Translations under genes and position numbers: made by a program
Part shown: positions 1-10,792 of the stretch, one piece after another
Layout: each line of letters opens with the position of its first letter
Numbering within the stretch: the stretch's first letter is position 1
Notes under the pieces: model-generated
Told to the model about the DNA's origin: nothing
Database searches by the model: none
Seen by the model: only the letters and a program-made list of their open reading frames with translations
Source of the DNA: CAYVHB01 sp964450865
Lineage (GTDB): Bacteria; Bacillota; Clostridia; Saccharofermentanales; UBA5734
DNA length: 64,000 nt
Assembly: GCA_964450865.1 (NCBI GenBank)
Contig: CAYVHB010000001.1
Coordinates: 129,249-193,248, forward strand
Direction of reading: 5' to 3'

Positions 1-1409
1 GCTTCCAGTGAAAAAGTATGGGCATCCATATGCAAAGTCTCGGCAAAGGTCTGGATAAACGAACCGCAGCCGGATGAACAGGCTTCATTGATCATGATGC
101 TGTCAATGACCCCGTCGCGGACCCGCATGCACTTCATGTCCTGGCCGCCGATATCAATGATGAAATTGACACCCGGGCAGAAGTGCTCAGCCGAACAGTA
201 ATGGGCCATCGTCTCGATTTCGCCCTCATCAACACCGAGAGCGGCCTTGATCAGGTGCTCACCATAACCGGTCACACAGGACCGGGCAATCCGGGCACCC
301 GCGGGCAGCTGGGCATAAATCTTTTCCAGGATCGCGACGGCACTCTGCACCGGATTGCCTTTATTACTGGCATAATAGGTAAATATCAATTCGCCCTGAT
401 CATTGACCAGGACAGCTTTGGTCGTCGTACTGCCGGCATCGAGGCCAAGGAAACAGTCGCTGCGGGTCTTGCGGATATCCATCAGCTCGATAGTCATCCG
501 CTCGTGGCGTTCGTAAAAAGCAGACCGCTCCGCCGCGTCGGCAAAGAGCGGCCGGATGCGGGTGATCTCCGGCTCGAGGCGGGTCGCTGTCTGAAAACGG
601 GCGAAAACGTCCGCCAGCGGCTGGGGTTGCTCCCTGGCCAGCAGTGCAGCGCCAATTGCGACATATAGCTGGGCATGATCTGGCGTGACGAAGGAGCTGA
701 CCTCCTGGGCCAGCGACCGCTCATAGGCTTTACGCAATTCGGGCAGGAAGTAAAGCGGCCCGCCGAGGAAGACAATATGGCCGCGAATAGGCCGGCCGCA
801 GGCCAGGCCGGCGATCGTCTGGTTGACAACCGATTGCAGGACCGATGCCGCCAGGTCTTCCCTGGCCGCCCCTTCATTGATCAGGGGCTGCAGGTCGCTC
901 TTGGCAAAGACTCCGCAACGCGAAGCGATCGGATACAAACGCTGATAATTGGCCGCCAGCTGGTTGAGGCCTGTAGCATCGGTCTGCAGCAATGACGCCA
1001 TCTGATCGATAAACGCGCCAGTGCCGCCGGCACAGGTGCCATTCATCCGCTGCTCAGGCATCGGTTTCATATAGGTAATCTTGGCATCCTCACCACCGAG
1101 TTCGATGATGACATCAGTCTGGGGATTAAAGACCCGGATCGCTTCGGTCTCGGCGATGACTTCCTGAACGAAGGGCAGATCAAGCCAGCGGGCTACACTG
1201 ACGCCACCCGAACCGGTGACATGGATCTGGACCTGGGCATCGGGAAAGGCTTCCAGTGCCTGGGCAAAAGCCCTGGCCAGCTCACCGCTGATATCAGCAT
1301 GATGACGGCGATATTGTTCGTATACAAGTTGCTGGTCGGCCAGCAGGACGAGTTTCAGCGTAGTGGAACCAATATCCAGGCCCATTTTTAGTATTTGGTT
1401 TTTGTGCAT
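1..1409 (-). CDS. 2-hydroxyacyl-CoA dehydratase activase-like protein, tandem ASKHA domains (partial)
   Basis: Runs off the left edge, so only about the first 469 residues are present. Two actin-like ATPase domains of the BadF/BcrA/HgdC family are visible: GLDIGSTTLK directly after the start and GLDAGSTTTK near residue 319. GGTGAFIDQM (near 125) and SGCGSFIQTF (near 441) follow, with cysteines in CAGGTG and CSSGCG, the region where HgdC-type activators carry a shared [4Fe-4S] cluster. Family role: ATP-driven one-electron injection into (R)-2-hydroxyacyl-CoA dehydratases. Tandem-domain members are usually very long (about 1400 aa) with a dehydratase-like C-terminal part, which here would lie outside the window (inference). 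ATG at 1409 has an AAAGGTG ribosome site; ATG at 1385 is an alternative. The gene begins one base after the stop of the 2H phosphoesterase, so the two are probably cotranscribed. Confidence 0.85.
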   Translation of the reverse strand, partial: MHKNQILKMGLDIGSTTLKLVLLADQQLVYEQYRRHHADISGELARAFAQALEAFPDAQVQIHVTGSGGVSVARWLDLPFVQEVIAETEAIRVFNPQTDVIIELGGEDAKITYMKPMPEQRMNGTCAGGTGAFIDQMASLLQTDATGLNQLAANYQRLYPIASRCGVFAKSDLQPLINEGAAREDLAASVLQSVVNQTIAGLACGRPIRGHIVFLGGPLYFLPELRKAYERSLAQEVSSFVTPDHAQLYVAIGAALLAREQPQPLADVFARFQTATRLEPEITRIRPLFADAAERSAFYERHERMTIELMDIRKTRSDCFLGLDAGSTTTKAVLVNDQGELIFTYYASNKGNPVQSAVAILEKIYAQLPAGARIARSCVTGYGEHLIKAALGVDEGEIETMAHYCSAEHFCPGVNFIIDIGGQDMKCMRVRDGVIDSIMINEACSSGCGSFIQTFAETLHMDAHTFSLE

Positions 1410-1410
1410 T

Positions 1411-1947
1411 TCAGACACCTTTAAAGGGAATTTCCAGGCATTCCTGGTAGGGGCAACAGGAAATGACGGCCAGTGATGCCGTCCATGTATCAAGCGGATG
1501 GAAATGATTCAGCAGCGCCTCATAGGCCAGCGCGATCTCGAGCGGGCCCATCTCCAGCACCAGCGTGCAGTGGGCAACCCAGGATGCCTCCTGATAAAGC
1601 GGCGAAAATTCGTGACAAAGCGGCTCCAGCAGGCTGTTGAGTTCACGATGAAAAGCCAGTAGCGGTTCATCGACGATCGGGGCCAGGAAGAGGACGCCGT
1701 GTTCGGCCGGGAAAAGGCCCAGACTGGAAAAACGCAAGTGAAAGGACTGCTGGCGAATCACGAACCGCTGCAAGTCAGCCGCAACGCGATCGAAGTCGGA
1801 TGTATTGAACTCAGCCAGTGTCAGATGCGGCCGCATGCCCAGATTCACATACAGGTCATTGACACCGTGGTCGGTCAGATAATGCATCAGGCGCCTGATC
1901 TGCTTCTCACCCCTTGGCTCGAAATAGAGCAGAACAGCATAATCCAT
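1411..1947 (-). CDS. 2H phosphoesterase / 2'-5' RNA ligase-like protein
   Basis: A 178-aa protein with the two His-x-Thr/Ser signatures of the 2H phosphoesterase superfamily: HLTL (in RPHLTLAEF, about a third of the way in) and HCTL (in AHCTLVLE, in the last third). Family members open or close 2',5'-linked or cyclic phosphates of RNA and nucleotides; the real substrate cannot be read from sequence. ATG at 1947 is chosen because GGGAGGGG lies 9 bases upstream and the protein then begins directly with a beta strand (MDYAVLLYFEP); an in-frame ATG at 1998 would add 17 residues with no good ribosome site. It is followed immediately by the dehydratase activase, perhaps only by operon convenience. 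The family is clear, the function unknown. Confidence 0.8.
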   Translation of the reverse strand: MDYAVLLYFEPRGEKQIRRLMHYLTDHGVNDLYVNLGMRPHLTLAEFNTSDFDRVAADLQRFVIRQQSFHLRFSSLGLFPAEHGVLFLAPIVDEPLLAFHRELNSLLEPLCHEFSPLYQEASWVAHCTLVLEMGPLEIALAYEALLNHFHPLDTWTASLAVISCCPYQECLEIPFKGV

Positions 1948-2013
1948 GGTCGTTGTCCCCTCCCTCGCGGTCAGTTTCAATTGTGATCTTAAGCACATTT
2001 CGCTTCATCATAG

Positions 2014-2053
2014 CAAAAAAAGCGGACTGTCTCAAGTGATTCAGACAGCCCGC
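2014..2053 (-). terminator. Rho-independent terminator after the 87-aa gene
   Basis: On the minus strand an 11-base stem with one mismatch (GCGGGCTGTCT against AGACAGTCCGC) and a loop of about 10 bases is followed by seven T. It lies between the unknown small gene (stop at 2146) and the phosphoesterase start (1947), so the small gene is probably its own transcription unit and the phosphoesterase starts afresh. Confidence 0.8.
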
Positions 2054-2145
2054 CTTTATTTATCCGTTTCTGGTGCTAAATAGACCGGTTACAATCTTGC
2101 GGCGCAAATGCCGGATAGTGCCTGATCAGAGATACTGATTGATCC

Positions 2146-2409
2146 TTAAGCCTCGGTCTTCTTGGTATCACCATACAGGTTGAGGCGGAAGAGATAGGAT
2201 TCATCTTCAGGATCTTCGCAGTAGATCTTGGCATCACTCAGATGGCCACCTTCGATCAGTTTGATGATCCCGGCCAGCTGGCTCAGTTTGCTCTTGAGGT
2301 TAAACTGGTCGTTTTCGTCGGTAACCAGCATCACATTGCCTTTACAATTGTCGAGGGCCTTGATGAAAGCCTTGACATCGATATTACTCATACTAAAAAT
2401 CTGACTCAT
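2146..2409 (-). CDS. Conserved-looking small protein of unknown function (87 aa)
   Basis: I do not recognise a characterised family. The protein is small, soluble-looking and mixed alpha/beta: an N-terminal helix (DVKAFIKALDNCKGNV), a strand (VMLVTDEN), a helix rich in L and K (LKSKLSQLAGIIKLIEGG) and an acidic loop (CEDPEDES) before a last strand. No signal peptide or membrane segment. It is well supported as a gene: AAAGGAGGT lies 8 bases before the ATG, a good promoter is found at 2486-2513 and a terminator follows. It is therefore a monocistronic unit with a strong start, which suggests high expression (inference). The neighbour upstream is a copper-chaperone-like gene, but there is no metal motif here. 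Confidence 0.75.
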   Translation of the reverse strand: MSQIFSMSNIDVKAFIKALDNCKGNVMLVTDENDQFNLKSKLSQLAGIIKLIEGGHLSDAKIYCEDPEDESYLFRLNLYGDTKKTEA

Positions 2410-2465
2410 TCGGTGTACCTCCTTTAAAGGTATCTTACTTTTATTTTATTCTGATTCATTTCCAA

Positions 2466-2479
2466 GTACCATCTGGTAC
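2466..2479. promoter_or_regulatory. Perfect 14-base palindrome at the predicted transcription start
   Basis: GTACC-ATCT-GGTAC, just downstream of the TATAAT box, so it would cover about +1 to +14 of the transcript. It could be a repressor operator or a small RNA hairpin. It does not match the copper box (TACAnnTGTA) that the neighbouring CopZ-like gene might suggest. Confidence 0.45.
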
Positions 2480-2485
2480 ACTGTT

Positions 2486-2513
2486 ATTATACCTTTTCCC
2501 AGTAAAAATGCAA
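2486..2513 (-). promoter_or_regulatory. Sigma-A type promoter for the 87-aa gene
   Basis: On the minus strand TTGCAT (2508-2513) is separated by 16 bases from a perfect TATAAT (2486-2491). The predicted transcription start is near 2479, giving a leader of about 70 bases. Confidence 0.75.
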
Positions 2514-2801
2514 TAAGCTGACCATTCGCAGATTAACCAGATATTTTTAAATCTTTCAGAGCTTTTATACTAACATAGATAAAGATTATGATGCTTATAT
2601 TATTCGTTTAACATATCTGGTCCTTTTTACAACAATTTTACATAAACTTGCTCATTATGCAAATTCATTACTTGCTCAACTGGCAATAATAAACAGCATT
2701 TGCCGAAAAGTTCCTGGCTGGCTGCTCTTTGCTCAGGTTTGAGCCGCTCATCTTTCAGGATTCTGACAGGTAAAGACCGGCGGCAGACCTGGTCTGACCC
2801 C

Positions 2802-3020
2802 TCAGCTCAATTGGCCAAGGAATTCGTAACCGGCTTCATTGATGGCCTCAGAGGCTTCATCTAGATTAAAAACCGCCTCATCGACCTGCAAGGTCGCCAG
2901 CTGGGCTGTGAGACTGACCTGAACGGACTGGACACCGGCAACTTCACGCAAGGCATTCGACACATGCTCCACACAATGACCGCAGCTCATGCCGCCAATT
3001 TTCAATTCCACCTGTTTCAT
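2802..3020 (-). CDS. copZ: Heavy-metal-associated domain protein, CopZ-like copper chaperone
   Basis: A 72-aa single HMA domain of normal length. The metal site GMSCGHC lies at residues 9-15, where two cysteines bind Cu(I) in this family; the remainder follows the ferredoxin-like fold (EHVSNALREVAGVQSVQVSL, then a last helix ending in GYEFLG). Family role: cytoplasmic Cu(I) chaperone delivering to a P-type ATPase or to a metal-responsive repressor. No CopA ATPase or CsoR/CopY regulator lies beside it here, so the partner must be elsewhere (inference). The ATG has AGGAGGT about 9 bases upstream. A mercury-binding MerP-type role is possible but less likely given GMSCGHC. Confidence 0.85.
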   Translation of the reverse strand: MKQVELKIGGMSCGHCVEHVSNALREVAGVQSVQVSLTAQLATLQVDEAVFNLDEASEAINEAGYEFLGQLS

Positions 3021-3266
3021 CTTAAAAAACCTCCTGCTTGACTGATCGTGGTCGATATGAAATCATCGGGGCTGATTTTTTCATGATCGATTTCCGTCGG
3101 GACTGTATCGGCCGGGACCGATATGATCAGGACAGAATTCCGGCAATATTGCTGAATCAAATCCGGAAGACCAAGCTTGATCCTGACATCTATTTTAACG
3201 CATCTGTCCTTGAATGCCTATCAGAATTGCATAAGACAGGATCAAACCAGCGGATTTCCAGCCAGC

Positions 3267-3297
3267 AAAAAAACGTCCGGTCTTGCGATCGGACGTT
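3267..3297 (-). terminator. Terminator directly behind tRNA-Thr
   Basis: Read on the minus strand: an 8-base perfect stem (AACGTCCG/CGGACGTT) with a 10-base loop, followed by seven T. It begins two bases after the encoded CCA of the tRNA, so the tRNA is the last gene of its transcript. Confidence 0.9.
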
Positions 3298-3298
3298 C

Positions 3299-3373
3299 TG
3301 GAGCCGCTGGTGGGAATCGGACCCACGACCTATTCATTACGAGTGAATTGCTCTACCCCTGAGCCACAGCGGC
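3299..3373 (-). tRNA. tRNA-Thr (anticodon CGU)
   Basis: 75 bases including an encoded CCA at 3299-3301. The acceptor stem GCCGCTG pairs with CAGCGGC, followed by discriminator U. The D arm begins GCTC and ends GAGC; the anticodon stem ATTCA/TGAAT encloses the loop CTCGTAA, giving anticodon CGU (codon ACG). The T arm is GTGGG-TCGGATT-CCCAC, with C in place of the second T of the usual TTC, which is uncommon but tolerated. No variable-arm insertion. It is transcribed alone or at the end of a short unit, with a terminator immediately behind. Confidence 0.93.
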
Positions 3374-3400
3374 ATCTGACAAGGCACAGATAAACCGGTA

Positions 3401-3455
3401 TCGGTCATATCATCTGCATGGTCTCATAGCCTGCGTCGGTCATGTCATCTGCATG
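3401..3455. repeat. Short direct repeat upstream of tRNA-Thr
   Basis: Two 20-base copies of TCGGTCATRTCATCTGCATG at 3401-3420 and 3436-3455, differing at one base, with starts 35 bases apart. They lie just upstream of the tRNA gene in its promoter region. No clean -35/-10 pair was found here. Could be a slipped duplication or regulator sites. Confidence 0.5.
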
Positions 3456-3589
3456 TGCTGTACAATATGTATTGCTACGCAAACAGAATCGTCATGCAGA
3501 CTGCTTTCGCCTTGCGACTTGTATATTTTAACATGAAAACAGACGATGTCAAGCACCTGGAATTGAAACGGTTCAACTGGTCAATTGGT

Positions 3590-4924
3590 TCAATGGCTGT
3601 CTGCCAGGGCGGCTGCACTCTGCAGGGCTTCGTATTTAATCCGTTCCTCATCGAGGGTCAGCAGACTGCGCCGGCGCATCAGCCAGCGGCCGGCGACCAT
3701 CAGGGATTCAACATTGGCACTATCAGCACTGTAAACCAGGGCGGCTGCCGGATCACCGAGTGGCCACATGGATGGCATATCAGCATCAACAATCTGCAGA
3801 TCAGCTTGCCAGCCAGCGGCGATACAGCCACATTGCGCAAATCCCAGGCCACGCTGGCCGTCGAGAGTGGCCATCCGGATGACCTGGCTGGCTGGCAGAC
3901 GGGCGGCATTGCCGCTGGTGCCCTTGGCCAGGAATGAAGCCAGGCGCATTTCGTGATAGAGACTGAGATTATTATTGCTGGCAGCACCATCCGTACCGAG
4001 GCCGACGCGCACCCCGGCTTCCAGCATGGCCGCCACATCAGCAATGCCGCTGCCCAGTTTGAGGTTGCTCGATGGATTATGAGCGACCAGCACATTATTT
4101 TCAGCCAGCAGATGGCGATCTTCATCATTCAGATAAACGCAATGGGCCGCGATTGTCGGCCCGGCGAACAGGCCGAATTCAGCCAGTTTTTGTGGCGGCC
4201 GGCAACCATACCGGTCGAGGCATTCCTCAACTTCGCGGGCGGTTTCCGAAACATGGACCTGGACAAAGCAGCCTGTCTCACGAATGGCAGCCGCCAGCTC
4301 AGCATACAGATAGGGCTCATACAAATAAATGGAGTGAACCATCAAGGCGACCTGGATGCGGCCATTCCCCTGCCCCTGCCAGTCACGGATGAATTGCTCG
4401 AGCGCGCCCGGAAGCAAATGTTGCCGGCCGTCATGACCGGGCGCTTTGCCATCACAGCAGACATTGAGCCGCAGGCCGGCCTGCAAAGCAGCTTCGGCAA
4501 CCTGGTCACTATAATAGTACATGTCCGCAGCCGTACCGGTACCGCTGCGGATCATTTCGGCCAGGCCAAGCATGGTACCGCGATAGACATGCTGGGCAGT
4601 CAGACGCTTCTCCCGCGGGAAGATATGATTGAACAACCAGTCATGCAGATTATGGTCATCAGCCTGATTGCGCATCAGGGTCATGGGAATATGGCCGTGG
4701 GTATTAGCCATCGCTGGCCAGAGAATGCGCCGGGCACCCTCATAAGTTTCAAAGTTGTTCCCGGCCAGATTGCCGATGAGTGTGCGGGCCGCGATTTCAT
4801 CGAGCCCAACATAATGGATGAGCCCGTTGCTGACGACGACCCAGGCATCCTCGAGGATTTGCTGCGTGCCATCCGGCAAGGGTGTAACAACATTGATCCG
4901 GCGAAATAAAACTGAGTCCGTCAT
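3590..4924 (-). CDS. mtaD: 5-methylthioadenosine / S-adenosylhomocysteine deaminase
   Basis: A 444-aa amidohydrolase of normal family length. Metal and catalytic motifs appear in order: HGH in ANTHGHIPM (first metal pair), VHSIYLY, VHVSET, AAHCVYL (metal His) and GTDGAASNNNLS (metal Asp). Family reaction: hydrolytic deamination of MTA, SAH, 5'-deoxyadenosine or adenosine to the inosine form with release of ammonia, in the cytoplasm. Directly upstream on the same strand lie ahcY and a purine nucleoside phosphorylase, so the local theme is recycling of SAH and its nucleoside. Together they could convert SAH to S-inosylhomocysteine and then homocysteine plus inosine (inference, see findings). 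Chlorohydrolase-type activity is a misannotation risk in this superfamily; the GTDGAASNN motif favours MtaD. Confidence 0.88.
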   Translation of the reverse strand: MTDSVLFRRINVVTPLPDGTQQILEDAWVVVSNGLIHYVGLDEIAARTLIGNLAGNNFETYEGARRILWPAMANTHGHIPMTLMRNQADDHNLHDWLFNHIFPREKRLTAQHVYRGTMLGLAEMIRSGTGTAADMYYYSDQVAEAALQAGLRLNVCCDGKAPGHDGRQHLLPGALEQFIRDWQGQGNGRIQVALMVHSIYLYEPYLYAELAAAIRETGCFVQVHVSETAREVEECLDRYGCRPPQKLAEFGLFAGPTIAAHCVYLNDEDRHLLAENNVLVAHNPSSNLKLGSGIADVAAMLEAGVRVGLGTDGAASNNNLSLYHEMRLASFLAKGTSGNAARLPASQVIRMATLDGQRGLGFAQCGCIAAGWQADLQIVDADMPSMWPLGDPAAALVYSADSANVESLMVAGRWLMRRRSLLTLDEERIKYEALQSAAALADSH

Positions 4925-4948
4925 GGTTCATCACCTCATCGTGCTACA

Positions 4949-6283
4949 TTACACCAGATCCCAGTTGGCCATATAGTAAGCCTGCCCGGGTGTCAGATGG
5001 TCGATCTGCCTGTTCTTTGCCTGCAGGAGCAGCCAGGCAACATGACTATCGATTTCAGCAGGCAAGTCGTGAACCCGGACCGGCAAGGTCCGGCCCTGGC
5101 GGGCCATGTAAAGGACGGCGCTAGCCTGCAAGGCGAAGCTCATATCCATAATCTCAACCGGGTGCCCATCACCGGCAGCCAGATTGACCAGCCGGCCTGA
5201 TGCCAGGACATGGATCAGTCGGCCATCGGCCTGTTCATAGGCCAGTATATTCTGGCGCACCGGCCTGCTGGCAACAGAAGCCGCGGCAAGCTGGCCCAGA
5301 TTGATTTCCACATCAAAATGACCGGCATTGCAAAGAATGGCCCCATTTTTCAGCAGGGGGAAATGCTCATGGTGAATCACATCGCGGCAGCCTGTTACGG
5401 TTATGAAAATATCACCGAGCGGCGCCGCTTCACACATCCTCATGACATCATAGCCTTCCATCAGGGCCTCACAAGCCTTGACCGGATCGATTTCAGTGAC
5501 AATGACCCGGGCCCCCAGGCCGGCTGCCCGCAAGGCCACCCCCTTGCCGCACATGCCATACCCGCTGACGACAACCGTTTTCCCGGCTACCAGCAGGTTC
5601 GTCGTGCTCATGATCGCTGCCCAGACTGACTGACCGGTCCCGAAGCGGTTGTCAAAAAGATGCTTGCAGCGGGCATCATTGACGGCGATGACCGGATAAC
5701 GCAATTGCCCGGCAGCTTCCAGAATGCGCAGTCGCTTCACCCCGGTCGTTGTCTCTTCGCAGCCGCCGATCAGTTCAGCAGTCAGCGCCTGTTCTGTTGT
5801 ATGCAGCAGCTGGGCAAAGTCTCCGCCATCGTCAATGATCAGGTGGGGGCGAATGGCCAGGGCCTGGCGCAGATGGCGGAGGTATGTCTGGCTATCTGCA
5901 CCATAGCGGCAATAGACAGACAAGCCGTCCTCCACCAGGGCTGCTGCGACGTCGTCCTGCGTCGAAAGCGGATTACAGCCGGTCAGGGCAACCTGGGCCC
6001 CACCCCTGGCCAACGCCTTGACCAGACAGGCTGTCTTGGCTTCAACATGAACGCTGACGGCGATGCGCAAACCAGCAAACGGCCGGGTATGGGCAAATTC
6101 GGCAGCCAGCTGTCCCAGTACCGGCATGTTGGCTGCGGCCCAGGCGATCTTCTGATGTCCACTGCGGGCCAATGCACAATCGGCAATATCAAAATCCGGC
6201 ACGCTGTCCGGTACTTTATCCGGTACTTTATCCGGTCCATTGTCCGGTCCACCCGTTTGCGTGCAATCAACATCTGCTTGCAT
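4949..6283 (-). CDS. ahcY: S-adenosylhomocysteine hydrolase family protein (archaeal/Thermotoga-like type)
   Basis: A 444-aa NAD-dependent hydrolase. Seen: substrate motifs SVHVEAKTA (residues 76-84), CNPLSTQDDVAAA, IDDGGDF and EETTTGVKRL; nucleotide-binding GYGMCGKG; NAGHFDVEI; and LASGRLVNLAAGDGHP near the end. The C-terminus is short, as in archaeal forms, ending WDLV without the lysine/tyrosine tail of the eukaryotic enzyme. Position 82 is Lys where human AHCY, as I recall it, has Glu59 in HMTVETA; this side chain is near the adenine amino group, so inosine-type substrates are possible. The first 30 residues are an unusual P-D-K-V-type repeat coded by a 12-base tandem repeat. AAAGGAA precedes the ATG. 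It sits 24 bases upstream of mtaD, so the two are probably cotranscribed. Confidence 0.88.
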   Translation of the reverse strand: MQADVDCTQTGGPDNGPDKVPDKVPDSVPDFDIADCALARSGHQKIAWAAANMPVLGQLAAEFAHTRPFAGLRIAVSVHVEAKTACLVKALARGGAQVALTGCNPLSTQDDVAAALVEDGLSVYCRYGADSQTYLRHLRQALAIRPHLIIDDGGDFAQLLHTTEQALTAELIGGCEETTTGVKRLRILEAAGQLRYPVIAVNDARCKHLFDNRFGTGQSVWAAIMSTTNLLVAGKTVVVSGYGMCGKGVALRAAGLGARVIVTEIDPVKACEALMEGYDVMRMCEAAPLGDIFITVTGCRDVIHHEHFPLLKNGAILCNAGHFDVEINLGQLAAASVASRPVRQNILAYEQADGRLIHVLASGRLVNLAAGDGHPVEIMDMSFALQASAVLYMARQGRTLPVRVHDLPAEIDSHVAWLLLQAKNRQIDHLTPGQAYYMANWDLV

Positions 6284-6360
6284 AAAGAATTCCTTTCCGG
6301 AGGATTATGATTGGCCGACAGTTCCCTTCTGGCAATATTTTCGAGACCTGCAGACGGCTG

Positions 6361-7203
6361 TCAGCCTGGCAGGCGATCGAGAATCAGGGACAGCAGATCG
6401 ATCGTCCGGGCGCTCGCCTGAGCGCCGACCTGCATGACCTCTTCATGACTGAGACGATTTTCCGACAAACCGGCGGCCAGATTGGTGATGCAGGAAATAC
6501 CCAAAGTCTTCAAGCCACCGTGAGCAGCCACAATCGCTTCGGGCACGGTTGACATGCCAACGGCCGCTACACCCAGCTGGTGCAGCAGGGCAATCTCGGC
6601 CGGGGTCTCGAACTGGGGACCCTTGCAGTAGCAGTAGACGCCCTTCTTGAGTGAAAAGCCCAGTTCGCGGGCACAGGCATGGGCCAGCTCGCCGAGCGCT
6701 GGATCATAGACCTGGGACATGTCCGGAAACCGTGGGCCAAATTCATCCAGATTGGCGCCGCGCAGCGGGGATTCCAGCCAGAGACTGATGTGATCACTGA
6801 TCTGCATCAGGTCGCCGGGAGCAAAACCGGCACCCAGGCCACCGGCGGCATTGGTCAGGATCAGATAGCGGATCCCCAGCTTTTGCATGACCCGGATCGG
6901 CCGGACAATATCGGTCATGGCATGACCTTCATAATAATGGAAGCGGCCTTGCATCACCGCCAGGGGACGCTGGCCCCAGGTGCCCAGGACCAGCTGCCCG
7001 GCATGGCCCAGGACAGTAGAACGGGGAAAACCGGGAATTTTCTCATAAGGAATGATCACCGGCTGGCTGACCCGTTCGGCCATGGCGCCGAGCCCGGAGC
7101 CTAGAACAAGCAAGACTTCAGGGCAAACCGGACTGGCTGCGGCAATTGTATTGACCGCAAAGTCAATCTGCTGCAAGTAGGCCTCGCGGGCTTGCTCGTT
7201 CAT
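6361..7203 (-). CDS. punA: Purine nucleoside phosphorylase (trimeric, PNP family 2 type)
   Basis: A 280-aa protein of the trimeric guanosine/inosine phosphorylase family. Motifs: LGSGLGAMAE (phosphate site), GHAGQLVLG, MQGRFHYYEGH, LTNAAGG, KGPQFETPAE, GMSTVPE and ITNLAAG. Reaction: inosine or guanosine plus phosphate to hypoxanthine or guanine plus ribose-1-phosphate. The Glu in FETPAE and Asn in CITNLA are family purine-contact positions for 6-oxopurines. The ATG at 7203 is chosen because GGGAGGAT lies about 9 bases before it; an in-frame ATG at 7278 would add a charged 25-residue tail without a good site. It is upstream of ahcY and mtaD and would consume the inosine they yield. Confidence 0.9.
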   Translation of the reverse strand: MNEQAREAYLQQIDFAVNTIAAASPVCPEVLLVLGSGLGAMAERVSQPVIIPYEKIPGFPRSTVLGHAGQLVLGTWGQRPLAVMQGRFHYYEGHAMTDIVRPIRVMQKLGIRYLILTNAAGGLGAGFAPGDLMQISDHISLWLESPLRGANLDEFGPRFPDMSQVYDPALGELAHACARELGFSLKKGVYCYCKGPQFETPAEIALLHQLGVAAVGMSTVPEAIVAAHGGLKTLGISCITNLAAGLSENRLSHEEVMQVGAQASARTIDLLSLILDRLPG

Positions 7204-7292
7204 CGGATGATCCTCCCTTTCGCCACCCGCCTGTTCAAGGGTTTGCTGTTCATCGGGTGGTTTTCTGCTGAATGCCATTCACCGGCTGATCA

Positions 7293-10343
<3,051 letters not shown>

Positions 10344-10415
10344 AACAGAATCCTTATATCTATCATATTAGCCAGCACATCCGTGCTGGCCTGTTCAACT
10401 ATGTCTGATTCCAGA

Positions 10416-10751
10416 TCAGGTGTGGTCTTCAGGTACCTGAAGGCCGGCCGCTGACGGCAGGTTTGGGGTTTCGAGCCGTTTGAGAACGAGCTGATAACCG
10501 TCCGCGCCATATTCCAGACAGCGGTTGACCCGGCTGATGGTGGCTGTGCTAACCCCGGTCGCTTCACAGATTTCGGTATAGGTGCGCTTATGATGGAGCA
10601 TCTGGGCAACCTGGAAACGCGATGCCAGGGAATGCAGTTCGGCGATGGTGCAGATATCCTCGAAAAATGCATAGCACTCGTCAACAGTCTCAAGGCACAA
10701 AACGGCATTGAATAGCAGATCCAAATCCGAACCCTTCAGTTTGCGGTTCAT
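10416..10751 (-). CDS. YerC/YecD-family TrpR-like DNA-binding protein
   Basis: A 111-aa protein of the TrpR-like YerC family. It begins MNRKLKGSDLDLLFNAVLCL and carries a helix-turn-helix: RTYTEICEATGVSTATISRVNRCLEYG (first third ordinary helices, then recognition helix STATISRVNR). Family members are found across Bacillota; their operators and ligands are mostly uncharacterised. The ATG at 10751 has GAGGTGATGAA just upstream; a longer in-frame start at 10814 would overlap its promoter and is rejected. It sits 72 bases before secA on the same strand. A 10-base palindrome lies between the -35 and -10 boxes of its promoter, which would suit autoregulation (inference). Confidence 0.88.
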   Translation of the reverse strand: MNRKLKGSDLDLLFNAVLCLETVDECYAFFEDICTIAELHSLASRFQVAQMLHHKRTYTEICEATGVSTATISRVNRCLEYGADGYQLVLKRLETPNLPSAAGLQVPEDHT

Positions 10752-10792
10752 TTCATCACCTCGTTGCCCGTGCCGTTTATTTACCACATCAC

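Larger units (their letters stand above)
2410..2801 (-). other. Intergenic region with promoter; otherwise empty
   Basis: A 392-base gap. The part next to the 87-aa gene holds its promoter and a 14-base palindrome (separate entries). From about 2520 to 2690 the DNA is strongly AT-rich, with no start codon carrying a ribosome site on either strand. Near 2790 there is a short CAGACC/GGTCTG inverted repeat with a one-base centre and no T-run, so it is not a convincing terminator for the metallochaperone gene. Confidence 0.6.

Noticed and set aside
2466..2479. Copper-responsive cop box
   Set aside because: The palindrome lacks TACAnnTGTA and serves the 87-aa gene, not the chaperone.
2788..2802. 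Terminator after the CopZ-like gene
   Set aside because: CAGACC/GGTCTG has a one-base centre and no T-run.
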